Origin: Orthonyx spaldingii
Lineage: Eukaryota > Chordata > Aves > Passeriformes > Orthonychidae
Direction: 5' to 3'
Length of the DNA stretch: 64,000 nt
Assembly: GCA_013397795.1 (NCBI GenBank)
Contig: VZTJ01004014.1
Location: forward strand, 571,367-635,366
This document shows positions 13,401 to 25,600 of this stretch, in pieces. The stretch's first letter is position 1. Each line of letters begins with the position of its first letter. The notes beneath the pieces were generated by a model that had not been told where the DNA came from, did no database searches, and saw only the letters and a program-made list of their open reading frames with translations. The position numbers were made by a program, and so were the translations under genes.

Positions 13401-16023
13401 TGCAACTTTAAACAGAAGATGCTGATATTATTTCTCACTTATTTACTTACTTATGTTTACTATGTTTTGAGATTTTCCAAAGCAATTTTAAAATGATAAT
13501 GTAGACCAAAAGTAACTCCACAGCAGCACACTCAATGGGGCTGACTTGATCAGCATCACTTCTACTGACACAGATGTTTCAAAAACACCACAGTGGCAGC
13601 AGATACAGCAGAGGAAGATAAGACTGCTGGAAAAGTGCATGAAGTGATGCCCCTGTGAGTCACCACTCATGGTCTTCCCCTCCAGTCTCAGCTGATCACA
13701 ATAATGGCTCTGGTTTCTCCAGAGATCTGCTTCAGGAGCACTGCTAAATACTTCACATAGCCCCGCAGGATCCCTCTGAGGGAGACTGCTGGAGAAACAG
13801 CTTGGACCTGAGAATCAGCTATGGGTGGGCTTTGCACAGCCGGGGCCCTGGTTCTATGGCAGAGCTAGTCTCAAGTTAGTAATTACATGTTTAGCATATT
13901 ATGCAAGCATTTATCCCTGCTTTTTCACCAGTATCCATTCTTCCGCTTTGTGATAGCCACTCCTTTTCTCACTGATTTCACGCGCCACAGGAGCACAGGT
14001 CCCATTGGCAGCAGCGTTTTCACCCCAGCCTTGCCTGCCCTTCAGCAGTGACCCTGTGCTTTCTGAGTTAGGACCCATATACTGCTCAAGCCATGTTTCT
14101 CTTAGATTCAAATTACTAAGATCAAAAGTTCAGTAGGTTCTATCCTCAGTCAGTCTGTTTACTTGTTTATTTCTTCCTGTAACCTGCCAGGTCTTCACCA
14201 ATCTTAACAATCCCATGAGAAGATCCTTGCCTTTCTACAGAGCTGGCATGACTTGTGCAAGCACAAACTGAGGGGCTGCTTTGGAGAGAAAGCAGAGATG
14301 AGGGGTTAGTGAAGGATCATGAAACACTTTTTGGAACCAGCAAATTAACATTAAAGAATGCTGCCCACTTATGTAGAAAAACTGGGTGCCAGCTGCTCAC
14401 CAACCCTGTTATTCAAGTTCTATAGCCTGCAGCAAAAGGCTCCTAGAATTAGCTCTCCCAATCTGGTGAGACACCTCTGATGTCTGAAATGGGTTTGCCT
14501 TGGGGTTGTTAAATACCTGGTCCATGTGATTGGGCTAATTAAAAGTTTTTAGCCAAACAAATCCCTGTTTGTGAGGGTATAAAAGCTAAGAGGATTAGAT
14601 GTTAGTTAAACTAGACATAACTGAGAAAACAAAGTTGCTGCTGTTAATTCTTAAAAATGCTACCCCAGTGTGTGTGGGTGAAAGGATTGGATAACAAAAT
14701 TAATAGGTGAAACAAAAGTCTCAGATGACAGGTGTATCCTATAAGAAAAAGTGCTCCCTTGAATTCAATATTGCAGTGTAACAGAGGAATATATTTATTC
14801 TACATACAGATGGCAAAACCAGCTTTAGTTAAAATTGGTTGTGATCTCGTGTATTCTTCTTGCAAAGGAAATGTAGGTATTTTCTATTATTCTATGGGTT
14901 TACTACTATAACCCATTGACTAAGCAGGTATATACAAATAGCACCAGAAGCTGGCTAAGCACAACACAACTCCACACTTTGATCAGAAAGATTGCATGCT
15001 ACTACACTGAGAAACTGGATGAGTCTCGTTTTTGTACTGACCAGCTGGGAAGTCATTGCCTCTCAATGATTTTCTACCCTGTCCTTCCAGGGGGGTTTCA
15101 GTTAAAAAGAATCAGCTTCTTTTACATTTTCATAGGAATCAGAAGCCAACTGTTTTCTTCTTCCAATAAGGAACTGCTTGCAATAGCATCCCCAGTAAGA
15201 ATAGATTAAGGAAAATTGAACTTGGATCCACAGCATATTTGTGCCAAACAAAAGTTTCCTTCCTACAAAAAGAAGCCCACAACAACCAGGCCTTTAGAGC
15301 CTCCAGACTCCTCCTTCTCCCCCTCTGCAAACAGACTCATGTCTTATGCCTGCTTAGAAATTCTTGACTTTATTCCCAGTGAAACTGTTCGGTTCAGCAG
15401 CAACCAGCAGCCCTCTTCATCAGCATCTGCTGCTACCTCTCATTTTGCCTTGTTTCACTCCTTCTTTCTAAGCTGACATCCCATGAATCCCAGGTTTTTA
15501 TCTTCATGGTTTCATTATCCCCTACCAACCTCATCCTAGAACACTTGCTAAAGCTGCTGGCACTAATTATACTTTTATTTGAATGTAAATACTTTGCTTG
15601 GGGACATAATAAGTATACACCTGATTTTGGAACCTGTGAAAGAAGGCTGTTGTGTTGATCAGTGCCAATGAGGAAGGGAGAGATGTAAGAACTACCTCCA
15701 CAGAAGTAAGTGAAGTCAAATCACTTTAGTGAGCATTCCTGGGTGCTGGAATGGAAACCAATTGCACCTTTTAAGGTCCAGAACAGCTGACACACGTTGG
15801 ACCCATGTCATTTAAATACCAGTTGCCTGAACCAGAGGGCAGATTATCACTCTCTAAGGCACAGAGTGGGGGTTAGGGTGAGCTCTGCATCGTACCTTAC
15901 ACACAGTGTGGGTGCAGTCATTTGGTTTTGGCAGGTGACACAGCATCCTCCTCTGGAGGCAACCAGCCTCTCTGCCAGAGAGCGATTCTGGGCGCATTTG
16001 ATTTACTAGCAGAGATGTAGCTA
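7426..16023. other. Unassigned non-coding sequence
   Basis: About 8.6 kb with no recognised gene or transposon. Notable composition: a very AT-rich patch at 10735-10825, a GC-richer patch at about 8600-8870, and patches at about 12700-12960 and 14500-14620 rich in TAAT/ATTA words that could be conserved regulatory DNA. All open frames here are below about 110 codons and show no protein family features. Confidence 0.45.
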
Positions 16024-16269
16024 ATGGGGAACAGAGATAGAAAATCAAACTCCTTTTTAACAAGCAAAATAAAGAAATCTTTTACATCTGGAAATACAGA
16101 GGCAGATGATCAAATAATTAGCACTGCAAGTTTGTACTGCCTGCAGCTAGAAGAACTGCTCTCTGTGGAAGCAGGAATGTGGTTGAGCCTGCAAAAACGT
16201 GATAAGGGATCTGTATCTAAGATTTTTGGATGGTCTGTGTACGTCACAGGTAAGTCTCCACAGAGCTGA
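16024..16269 (+). other. Open frame ending near a consensus splice donor
   Basis: An 81-codon frame runs across 'CACAGGTAAGTCT' at about 16246-16258, a near-perfect 5' splice-site consensus (CAG then GTAAGT). This could mark an exon of an unrecognised transcript. I found no convincing acceptor or protein motif upstream, so the donor may be fortuitous. Confidence 0.15.
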
Positions 16270-16406
16270 AGGAGCATTCAGGACTGGACTCCCATGGAAA
16301 AATTACCTGCTCTACCAATCTGAGGATGGCTTGGCAAGCAAGTGCCAGTGCCACATTTTTATTCCTTCTGAGAAGGTGTATCAAAATGAAAAGTGTAGAA
16401 ACAACC

Positions 16407-16456
16407 TTTTTTTTTTTTTTTTTTAAAAAGTTGACCCCAGAAAAAGAAGAAAAAAA

Positions 16457-16515
<59 letters not shown>
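16407..16515. repeat. Alternating poly-T / poly-A homopolymer tract
   Basis: The order is T18, A5, a short mixed piece, A9, T20 and then A37. The T20-A37 junction can fold back on itself perfectly over 20 bases. Open frames of Phe/Lys homopolymers across this tract are translation artefacts. It may be a real low-complexity tract, but homopolymers of this length are also a known site of sequencing and consensus error. Confidence 0.95.
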
Positions 16516-16517
<2 letters not shown>

Positions 16518-17171
16518 CAGTTTAATTTTTTTCCCCCAGCACTTTAAAGATTCCTTCAATTTCCACATAAAGTGCTCAGAATTGAAAATTGGAAGTATTT
16601 TCCTTGGAATTTTTATTTTTATACAGATCAGTATGTTTTGCAAACTCAACCCAAACTTACAAATAGTTTTATTTTTACAAAATCTTCATTTTTGGTAAGT
16701 ATGTAAGCTGTTTACACATATTTTTATCCTAGTTGGAATCCTGATGAGCTTGCATATTGTAAGAAAAAAAATTACAGGTATGGATTTCTATGCTGATATT
16801 TCATCACATGTGTGGGCTGAGGCTGGCTGTAACTATGAAATACAAATGTAATATATACAGATCTTGCTGATCGAGTAGAAGTATTAAATAACAAATCTCC
16901 TGGCTCTTTTACAGAAGGATGATTCAAGCAATCCATAGGTTCCTAGGCTGCTGCACAAGATCACAGCCTGATCACATGTGTATGATGGCATAAACAGATG
17001 AATAATAGCTGCTGCATTTTCAGTCCCACCCACATTTCATCTTATTTTTAAAAATCATATCACACCTACACACAATGCTTGGTTAAGATAGACAAACACA
17101 GACTACAAGAACATCAGTATGTTGTTTCTTGTATGTGTGTATTTTGTATGTATGTATGAAATAATATCTGG
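16516..17171. other. AT-rich unassigned sequence before gap
   Basis: AT-rich DNA ending in a short TGTATG/GTAT-type microsatellite at about 17130-17160, directly before the assembly gap. No gene seen. Confidence 0.5.
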
Positions 17172-17213
17172 NNNNNNNNNNNNNNNNNNNNNNNNNNNNN
17201 NNNNNNNNNNNNN
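17172..17213. other. Assembly gap, 42 N
   Basis: Forty-two unresolved bases. The left flank is a GTAT-type microsatellite and the right flank is T-rich, so the missing sequence is probably simple repeat. Any reading frame across it is meaningless. Confidence 0.99.
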
Positions 17214-20200
17214 CTTTTTTCTTGTTTTTATTTTTGAGGAAATAAATCTGAGAAAGCAAAAGACAAGCGATGAAAGTCATTAGTTGCCATGGGATTTGAA
17301 ATGCTAAGTCCTAACACAAGTGCAGGTAAGATTGCACTAGAGTAGGAGACAGCTGACCTATTCCAAAATATTGTTGCCTGGCTGCCCCATCAGGCTGCTG
17401 TCAGCTCCAGCACATGTCATGACCTTGCCTCGGTTGAGAATTGGAAGAGTATTGGCCTTGACTTGGAGGGAAGCAGGACCAAGCCCTACTCAGACAGTTT
17501 CATACACTACGTGTCAGATGTGTGTGCCAGCATTATGCAACGGGGTGAAAAATGAAAACCTGTCAGGCACAGAACTGGTGCATGCAAGGACATACTGTCA
17601 TTTGTTTTGCAGCTTTGCCACTCTAACAGGGATTAACCATGTGCCATGTTGCCATGATAAAGTCAACCAAAACACTTCATTTTTTAACTTTCAGAACATG
17701 ATCTAAACTTTTGAGGGAAATGGCTTGTTTGGCGTCAAGTTTTCATTTGAAAAAAAAATTAAACTGAGAAAATGTTTACTTTTTCCAATCTTCTCTTCCC
17801 ACTTTTCCCCTCCTTTGTCCCCCAGCCACCAAAGCAGCAGATTGAATTCACCTCCCAGTTCCTTTATTAATTATTTTTTTCAACCAAGTGGGTAGGTATT
17901 GTAAGTCGCCAACCTTTGCTTTCTGGAAATTCTTTGGTGTATTACTGCATAGCAGAGTGGTGTGACAAGGATAAAGAGATTAGAAGTAATTTCATATAAC
18001 TCCTTCTGTCAAAATCTGCAGAGGGCTTTTACTGGTAACTCTGAGTGTTGCTGAAATTCTTCATTAAAAACTTTCAATATACAGGCAGGAAATCTCTAAG
18101 CTCTAAGACACAAAGTAACCAAAACAGAGGGAGAGAAGGAACATTAAATCAAAGTCTGAATAGAGAGAGAGTACAAAGGAAAAAAACCCAATCCACCCTG
18201 CTCAAGTACAACAGTAATAACGCATGTTATCTCCAAGGGGGTTGACGCCAATTCAGCTTTGAAAGCCAGAAAACCACATGCTGATTTTCACCAGGTTCAA
18301 GTAACTGGGCATAGCCTGTGCAGACACAGGCTCTCCTTGCCAGCCCAAGTGGCTGTGAGCTGCTGCTTGATGGGTCACTACTACAAGCTCCCTTGGCTCA
18401 CACAAAACTCAGACTGTGTTTTCCCTGTTTGTTGTATCAGCACACTGCACATACAACCTAGACAGGCAAAATCTGGCCAGCAAATGAAGAATGTTTCCTA
18501 GTATGGTGGTCAGGTATGGCCCCTAATACTGTAGTGTGAGAAAGCAGGGGTGAAGCACACAGAGAAAAAGAAACTAAATATGATCTGGCCAACACAGCTG
18601 GGCCAGCCAACAGACCTGATAAAAGCTTTGAAGATGAAAAGAGGGTGGTTTGCATTCTCTGTGATTGTTCCCCTAAATGAACAGAAGAATGGATAGACAT
18701 TAAATGATAATGTCAGTCCTGGTTTTTTTGAAAAATCACTATTGTGTTACAAAGCAATCACCAGGTATTGCAGCTCCTCCTCAGAGCCTGTGGCCTTGCA
18801 GTAGAGCAGAGAAAGTGCAGACGAGCACGAGTGCAGGTGCATGAAAGGGAATGTACTGCTACCACCATGGGTTAGGAGAAGAGTTTAAATGCTTTGCCCC
18901 CTATTAGAGGTGCAAACTCTTCTAATTTTTGGGAGGTCATTTTCTCTGTTTGTGAATCATGTACCCATTAGTTTCCACAAACAAGTTCACACCTCAGATT
19001 TGATCAATGAAGGCTGTAGGATGGTTTGCTGTGTTGCAGCCCACCCAGGACATGAGTTTTTATCTTCAGCCATTTGCTATGAATGAGGAAGGTTTCTCTG
19101 CATGCTTCATTTCTGACTCCGGATTTCAACCTGGTTGACCAGGGGATGCCTTCCCTCTGGTATTTGCTGTACCCAGTGCAACAAATGTTTTTCAGTTATC
19201 CGTTTCTGCTTTAGAAAAGAACCACAGCTTTGCCAGTACACACTGGCTAGGAAATGTAATGCATTCAGGTTCTGATCTGGCACCTTTCTTGAGTCACGAG
19301 TGCTTTTGGGATGATTTGATGGGAGGGAAAGCAGCCCCATTGTACCTCAGCCCTAGGCTGCCTGAAGGCAAAATGCAAAGCAGAAAGACAGCCCTGTGTG
19401 GTGGGCAACCCTGAGTCCACAGTCCCATCACCTCAGTCTCTGACCAGTCTCCTGTTCCTCACCTGAAATCAGCTTAACTTCATGTAACTATCACTTGTAA
19501 CCCTCATCCAGCAGGAAGAGGAGAGTAAAACACCCCAGCAGCACAGAGTGAATTGCTACATTTGACTTCTACCACTTTACAGGCCACTTTAATAAACAGA
19601 TCTCTAGAAAGAGGTGCACTGTGTTGGCAGGAGCCATGCTGGACATATTCCCTAAGCAAGGAAATGTCTCACCCTAGTACACCTAGCATGGGTAATATCT
19701 CAGTCCTCAGCACACACCTCACTATTTGTCTTCCATAATTTCTTCCTTCTTTATCCCCCTGTTTTTTCTTACCATGCAGAAGACCCCAGCCTCATTTATG
19801 TTTTCAGCTGTTTTTTCAGCTGCAGTGGTGTCAGTGAAAGAGGCTCCCCCTGCAAGGTTTTGGTCACCTGTCCTGCTTAGCCGGTCTCACCAGCTCTACA
19901 GCTGACCAGCAGGGATGCATGTGGGACCACTGCACCCTCAAGGCAGCCCCTAAGCCAGTGCAGTTCAGACTCCCACCCACAAGAAGCCATGGTTCGCTCC
20001 TCCCTCTTTTACCCATGGATGTGCAGGGATGTGGATAAAACACAGAAAGGGGCCATGGCACAGAAATGACAACCCAGGATTCCCCCTTCCCAGCCCAATA
20101 CCTAATCAGCCATTGGTGATGAGGATGCCTCTACCTGTGAGTTCTCCTCCTGGCCCCACAGATCCCTGACTGTGCAGTGGCAGGAGGCTGGCATCTCTCC

Positions 20201-20500
20201 AGCCCAGCCACTTGTTCCTGGTGTACCCCAACACAGCTCTACAGCACAGGAGGGACAGAAGCATAGCAGGGCTTTCCTTGGGTACCCTCCAGCCTGACAA
20301 GTGGCACCACTGCCCTCACTCCCATGTTTCACCAAGTGAAGGTGCCAGCCTAGGTCTGGATGGATACTGCAGACCTGTGCATGCGGCAGTGAGTGGTGCA
20401 ATGTACTGCTTCCCTGTGGGATCTCATAGTAGGTTAACAAGCCTGTCTATGCCCAACATTTCAATATTAGCACGATCTGTGTCTATCCGTGAGAAACTCA
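17214..20500. other. Unassigned non-coding sequence
   Basis: About 3.3 kb of unique-looking sequence. The end of it (about 19790-20440) is GC-richer with several short open frames on both strands but no coding signature I recognise. Confidence 0.45.
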
Positions 20501-20701
20501 GTGTTCATAGAAGCAAGGAACCAAAACAACCAAGGAAGAAAACAGCAACAAAGCTGCACTGGTGTTTTTCTGAATACTTAGAGAGCTTGCGTTATAGGTA
20601 TCTAATAATAGTATATTGTAGCTAAATAATAGCCAATGAATCTAGTGTAGTAGTTATGTAACCAATGAACATGTAACCTGAATGATAAGCATACAAAAGT
20701 G

Positions 20702-20708
20702 TATAAAG
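20702..20708 (+). promoter_or_regulatory. LTR TATA box
   Basis: TATAAAG preceded by two CCAAT words within 75 bases. It would place the transcription start of the LTR near 20730, at about the poly(A) signal. This is an arrangement seen in compact retroviral LTRs. Confidence 0.6.
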
Positions 20709-20722
20709 ATGCTAACTCTTCC

Positions 20723-20728
20723 AATAAA
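20723..20728 (+). terminator. LTR poly(A) signal
   Basis: AATAAA, followed within 10 bases by GT/T-rich repeats (GGTTCTTC units, about 20730-20760) that fit the downstream element needed for cleavage and polyadenylation. Confidence 0.6.
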
Positions 20729-20869
20729 TGGTTCTTCAGGTTCTTCGGTTCTTCAGTTTTCTGTCTTGGTTCTTTGGTCTTCTGCCTTGAATGGACTGAG
20801 TCCTTGTTTGTCACGGCGACTTCCGACAGCGACGCCTAGTGGCTTTCGGTGGTGATCCTCAGCAACATC

Positions 20870-20887
20870 TGGTGGCCTGTACGGGGA
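20870..20887 (+). promoter_or_regulatory. Retroviral primer-binding site, tRNA-Ile type
   Basis: The 18 bases TGGTGGCCTGTACGGGGA are complementary to the 3' end of vertebrate tRNA-Ile (AAT) with one mismatch by my recollection of that tRNA. They lie two bases after the terminal CA of the LTR, exactly where reverse transcription is primed. This gives the orientation of the element (plus) and proves that the LTR was the left one of a provirus, not a solo LTR formed by LTR-LTR recombination. Confidence 0.75.
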
Positions 20888-20897
20888 CCCCAACATC

Positions 20898-20912
20898 TGG
20901 TGACCCCAACAC
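20898..20912 (+). promoter_or_regulatory. Second primer-site-like segment, tRNA-Trp type
   Basis: TGGTGACCCCAAC starts 28 bases after the first site. It agrees with the start of the tRNA-Trp primer site used by avian alpharetroviruses at 12 of 13 positions and then diverges. The 12 bases CAACATCTGGTG occur at 20863-20874 and again at 20891-20902, so the LTR-end/primer-site junction is partly duplicated. Confidence 0.4.
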
Positions 20913-22562
20913 TTCCCCAGTGAAATGCCAGAGGTCCCATGGAGCACCTCATATTTGGAACGTGGGTGCTGCAAATTTGAGTTCACAGTGCTCTGGACCC
21001 TTGTGGGAGACAGTGGCCTCCTTCACTTGACATGAAGTACAGAGGGTGGCCTTGCTCCTGCAGAGAAGCTGAGCTCAGACACCAACAGGGGTTGCTGTTC
21101 CCACCATTCTGGCAGAGACAATGGAGGTGACACAGGACCTGATGCACTGCGGGAAAGGGGAACCCACAGCTAAGGCAAATAAAGAGGCTCTTGATTACAG
21201 GTTTCTGCCCTTGGTCTGCACATGGATCCTGTGTATCACTGGCCAAGTCATTTAAACCAAGCTTTGTACAGATGGTGACCAATGGCATGTTCCTTGTTTT
21301 CAGATGGGAACATTTTCTGGACTGCAATTTGCTTGCAGAAGCAATGAGCACTTAGAGCTGCAAGGGAACTGCATTTTGAAAATGTGGATCTTAAGCAAAA
21401 CTAAGTTTTCTGGAAAGTAGAGTCATGAGGTGAGCAGTTTGTCTGACTTATACTAGTAGATGAAGTGCAAATAAAACAAGAAAAGGAGACAATTTTTCTT
21501 TGCCTCAAGGCAAACATTTAATTTCTGGATTCTTTACCCCATTTCTATTGTTAAATTTGGTGACATTTTCTAAATGAAATTTCACTCTAAAGCATAAAAA
21601 AATGTGGTTGCATTATTTTGAAAACACGGAAATAACACTTCAACTTATTTGTGTACATGTATTTCCAATTACCCAAAAGAATCCCTTAGCTTGACATAAG
21701 CCTATAGCTAGAGCTTGTTTACCCTAAAGCATACTATTCAGTGAAGACAACCTTCAACTGAGCAAGTTCACTTGTGCCTGGCCCTGGCATCTTAAACAGT
21801 ATAATCAAAACTATGGCAAACTTTTTAATTTATATCCTGTGTCCTTGTTTTTAGTAAATGAATATCAAATGGTTGTTATGCAGGTTGTCTCATTACTGTT
21901 TGTAAGTATTTAAATGTTATAGCAATGAGCATCACTAAAAAGCCAAAGAGTAATAAATCTCTCTTCAGAGCAAAGGAACTCAAAAGCATGAACTATTTAC
22001 ATCCTGAACAGCAGGAGAAAAAAAAAATTAAATATTTAAAGTTCATTGTCCATCCTCATTTTTATGCATGGCATATGGCAAGGCTCCTTCAAAAAACCTC
22101 ATCAGTACTGAATGTGTCAAAAAACCAGGATCATACTATAATAATATATATAACAGAAGGCAAACTAGGATTGTGCAGACTATAAATCTGGCACTGTCAG
22201 AATTCCACACTTCATATTTTTTATGAGTAGGATATATCTGTGCACAGTTTCCTAAGCTTGCCTGTATTTTTTTTGGATGCAAACTGAAACCCAACCCCAA
22301 ATTCCATCATGAGGCATCCTACTGATGTGTGTGTCACCAGAGGGGTAGCACATGAGATTTACTCCATGGACTTCTGTTTCACAAAGGAACAGTAAATGAC
22401 AGAGGCAGGGCGGCAGCACAGAAGAAGGGAAGAGGCAGGGGTGGGGGACTCCTTACAGCTTCCCGAGGGAAAGCTGGAGTGGTGAAAACCCTTGGATTCA
22501 CATTCCCAAGTGCTCTGGCTTGTGCTGCGTTCAGTCTCCTTGGATGACCTGCCCTTTCTTCT
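20913..22562. other. Unassigned sequence after the LTR
   Basis: Expected retroviral leader and gag sequence are not recognisable. The sequence grades into AT-rich unique-looking DNA by about 21360. Confidence 0.45.
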
Positions 22563-22602
22563 GCTCCTGCCCTTGTCTAATAGCTCCTGCCCTTGTCCAA
22601 TA
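22563..22602 (+). repeat. 20-base tandem duplication
   Basis: GCTCCTGCCCTTGTCTAATA occurs twice in direct succession with one T/C difference, inside a pyrimidine-rich stretch (22540-22940). Confidence 0.95.
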
Positions 22603-25600
22603 GCAGTGTCTCAAACTCCCACATTTTCTTCCGCCTGTCGTCTCTAGCCCTGAGAACCCCTGCCTGGCTGGCTCTGAGTGCAGCCCCCCATGTCAGACCT
22701 TGCTCCCAAATGTGCTGTCTCCCTGGCCAGCCACCACTTCTCAGTCACTTCTGTCTGAGTTATCAAACCCCCCTTTCCACCAGCCTTCGGACTCTTCATC
22801 AGCTTTTCAAGGCAGAGAGTTGCCTTTCCTCTCCCGCCTCTTTGTCTCTCTTCTCTCTCTTCCCTTCCCCCTATGTCCAACCTGCTCTTCAAGACCCTGA
22901 TGCCCCAGCACCTGTTTCTTTGCTTTCTTTATCTTTAGATGCGCTATAGACTAGTCCTGAACTCAGGGCAGAAAGCCCAACAGGCTCATGCTAGAACTGT
23001 GACTCAAGTTTTTCTCAGAGCATAAGCAGTGTCATCAGTGGGTTCGGGGACTTGGAAGTTAAAAGTTGAAGTTTCCACTAAACACGTGTTTTCAAAACTG
23101 TGTTTTCAAAGGTTTATATCCTTCTTTGACCCCTGCACAAGAGTCACTTCCCTACTTGAGGTCAAGTCAGTTAGGAAGCCTTAGGAGGAGGTTGCAAAAG
23201 TTTGAAAAACCCCAAATTTTCTAGCTTTGATTTTCAGAAATGGTCAAATAATTTTAGGCGAAGTGACTCTTGGGCCTCTATACAGGTAAATGCAGAACAA
23301 TTCACAGGCCTCAGGCATCTTGTCATGTAATGCAAAACTTTGCAATATTACGATCAAATAAAAATAGTCTCCTAATAGAAAATGCAGGACATTCCTATTA
23401 ACCAGAGCTGCTCTGTCGTCTTCCTTTTACATCTGCTTGTAATGAAAACTTTTGGATGCGAAGTTTCATGCACTTGGAGCAGTTACAGTCCCAGATCTCT
23501 GGAGGTTATATTGTGTGGACACTTTTTCTGGAGCGGGCTACAACAGTTGTACCTATTTATCAACACTACAGCTACAGGCACTTTAGCAGTGCATTTCAAT
23601 CTGCTTTTCCAAAGCCAGTGATCTGAAGCAGAAACCTGGGACTTGTCCCACCAGCATCCTGGGGACTCCCAGCTCTCTTCTGTTCCTGGAGTTTTGCAGC
23701 AAGTGCTGCTCACTGCTCTGTCAGCAGGACCTTGGTCTCACTTCACAGGGACACAGCTGAACCATGAAATGCAGCCTTCTGGGCAGTGACCCCTCCCCAT
23801 CCTGTCCCCAGACAGCTTGTGCCATTGCAGTGCTTCACAGAGTCCCCCTCACCCTGGGGCTGTGGGACTGAAGGAAGGGGGGCTGAGGCAAGGAGCCCAG
23901 GGGATGCCAGATGTTCTGTTAGGTGTCCAGCTGTGACTGGCACCTTCCCTTATCCTTCCCTGGGACTCCCACAGCAAAACTGCCCAACCCTATCAAAATG
24001 AAGGTGTAAGCCAAATACAGAAAAATCCCAGAGATTTGCCAAAGTTCCCCACACATTGGCCATAATAGACCTCACAACCCAATGGGATGTTCAGCTATAC
24101 CAGCAGAGAGCAGTAACCACAAAACAGATATCCACAAAAACCACTTGACTGTACCGTTGTTAACCCATGCATGTCATTTTGTATGGCAAGGCAGGGACAT
24201 GAACCCAGGTTTCCTAAGCTTTATACTGGTGCTTTTCCTGCAAAACCAGTCATTTGTATACTTTTTGCTTCTTGCCTGGCTTGTTCTACACCCTATTGCA
24301 CGTATGCATACAATGGTACGTGTGAACTCAGAAGAAACATTTATTTAATAGTGGTTGACATTGGCAGGAGCTTTAAAAATGCAATGATTTTGGCATCAGT
24401 TACTTTCCAGGTAAGGATTAACAAACCAGTGTGTTAACCACCACCTGATGTTCTTTGTTTGAAACAGGCCACGTTTCAAAATGGAGGCAGCTTTCAGACT
24501 ATTTTTCAGAAAGATTGTGCTTTGATTTGGAAATAGGGAAGCACAGCAAGGATTGCAACACAAAACAGATAAGATTAGATGAAGAGGAAATGTGATATAA
24601 GTGGCTTGAATCTACAGAAGGAGCAAGAAAATTATGTTCATCTCACACTCTTCATGTTACAGTGCTTGATTTAGAAGACACAGAAGCAGTGCCCCCTCAT
24701 CAGAGCTCAGGCAGAAGCTAAACCCTTCCTGTATCCTGGTGTTGTGGCTGAAACCTACTTCAAACAATGTGGAAATGCAGTGAAAATGAAAGTCTGGTTC
24801 GTCCACCTTGCCTGTCATTCAAAGCTCCCGATGTTGGCCGGGAGGGGGTTCACCCCTTCTGCTTTTCCGTGATTCCAACATCTCTCCATCCAGATGTCCA
24901 GTGCTCTGAACTGGCTTGTGCATGCCCTGGTGCTCCACAGACCACTCACTCTGCATCCTTGCAAACATGTATCCTGTGCCAAGATCCCTGGCCAGAGTGC
25001 CAAACTCACTGATTGACACAGACAGAGCCAGTGGAGAGCGGGGAGGCCCCAGAAACTGGCACCAGTGCCAGAAGGCAAAGCCTCTGAAGATGGGAAAGCA
25101 GTGAGCAGCTTTGAACACAGAACTCTGAAAGCAACTTGCACCACAACAACAACAGCTAGCAAGCTTATCTAATCCTCTTTGCACCAGCCTCAGCTCTGCA
25201 AAGGGTTTGTGCAACCCATTTGTGGATATTCCTAGGGCACAGGGGACAGATAACCTTGTATCTAACCTGTTGTAGCACAATTACAGCTCCCAAACTGCAG
25301 CAGGATCCTTTCTGATTACTTTGGAGTACAACAAGAAGGGAACATACAATTGCCTATGTATTAAAAGCATGAAGGTGTGTCCAAAGATACTATAAACTTA
25401 CACCCCAGCTTACAAATCCCCTGTGCAGTCCATGTCTTGTGCACTGCCAGCTTTCACAGAGAGTTGAGGTCTTTAACTGAGTTTCACTATTGCCAGTATG
25501 AAGCTTTATTGAGAACTTAATCTTCTAGGCTTAGTGATACATAGCATGTTTCATAAAATTAAGTTTATTCCACTGCCCATAGGTAAACAGACTGCATTGT

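Larger units (their letters stand above)
20617..20867 (+). mobile_element. Endogenous retrovirus LTR (5' LTR position)
   Basis: The segment has the order expected of a retroviral LTR: CCAAT boxes (near 20633 and 20660), a TATA box (TATAAAG, 20702-20708), a poly(A) signal (AATAAA, 20723-20728), then a GT/TTC-rich stretch with short repeats of 'GGTTCTTC', and a terminal CA at 20866-20867. A two-base spacer and a tRNA primer-binding site follow directly. The start is uncertain: TG at 20617 fits the rule but would leave a short U3, and another TG at 20502 is possible. No second LTR, gag, pol or env remnant was seen downstream, so the provirus is reduced to one LTR and the first bases of the leader. 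The family was not identified. It has no coding capacity. Confidence 0.8.

Noticed and set aside
16326..16649. Phe/Lys-rich open frames on both strands
   Set aside because: They are translations of poly-T and poly-A runs.
17083..17280. Minus-strand frame across the N gap
   Set aside because: The central residues are unknown bases, so the frame is not supported.
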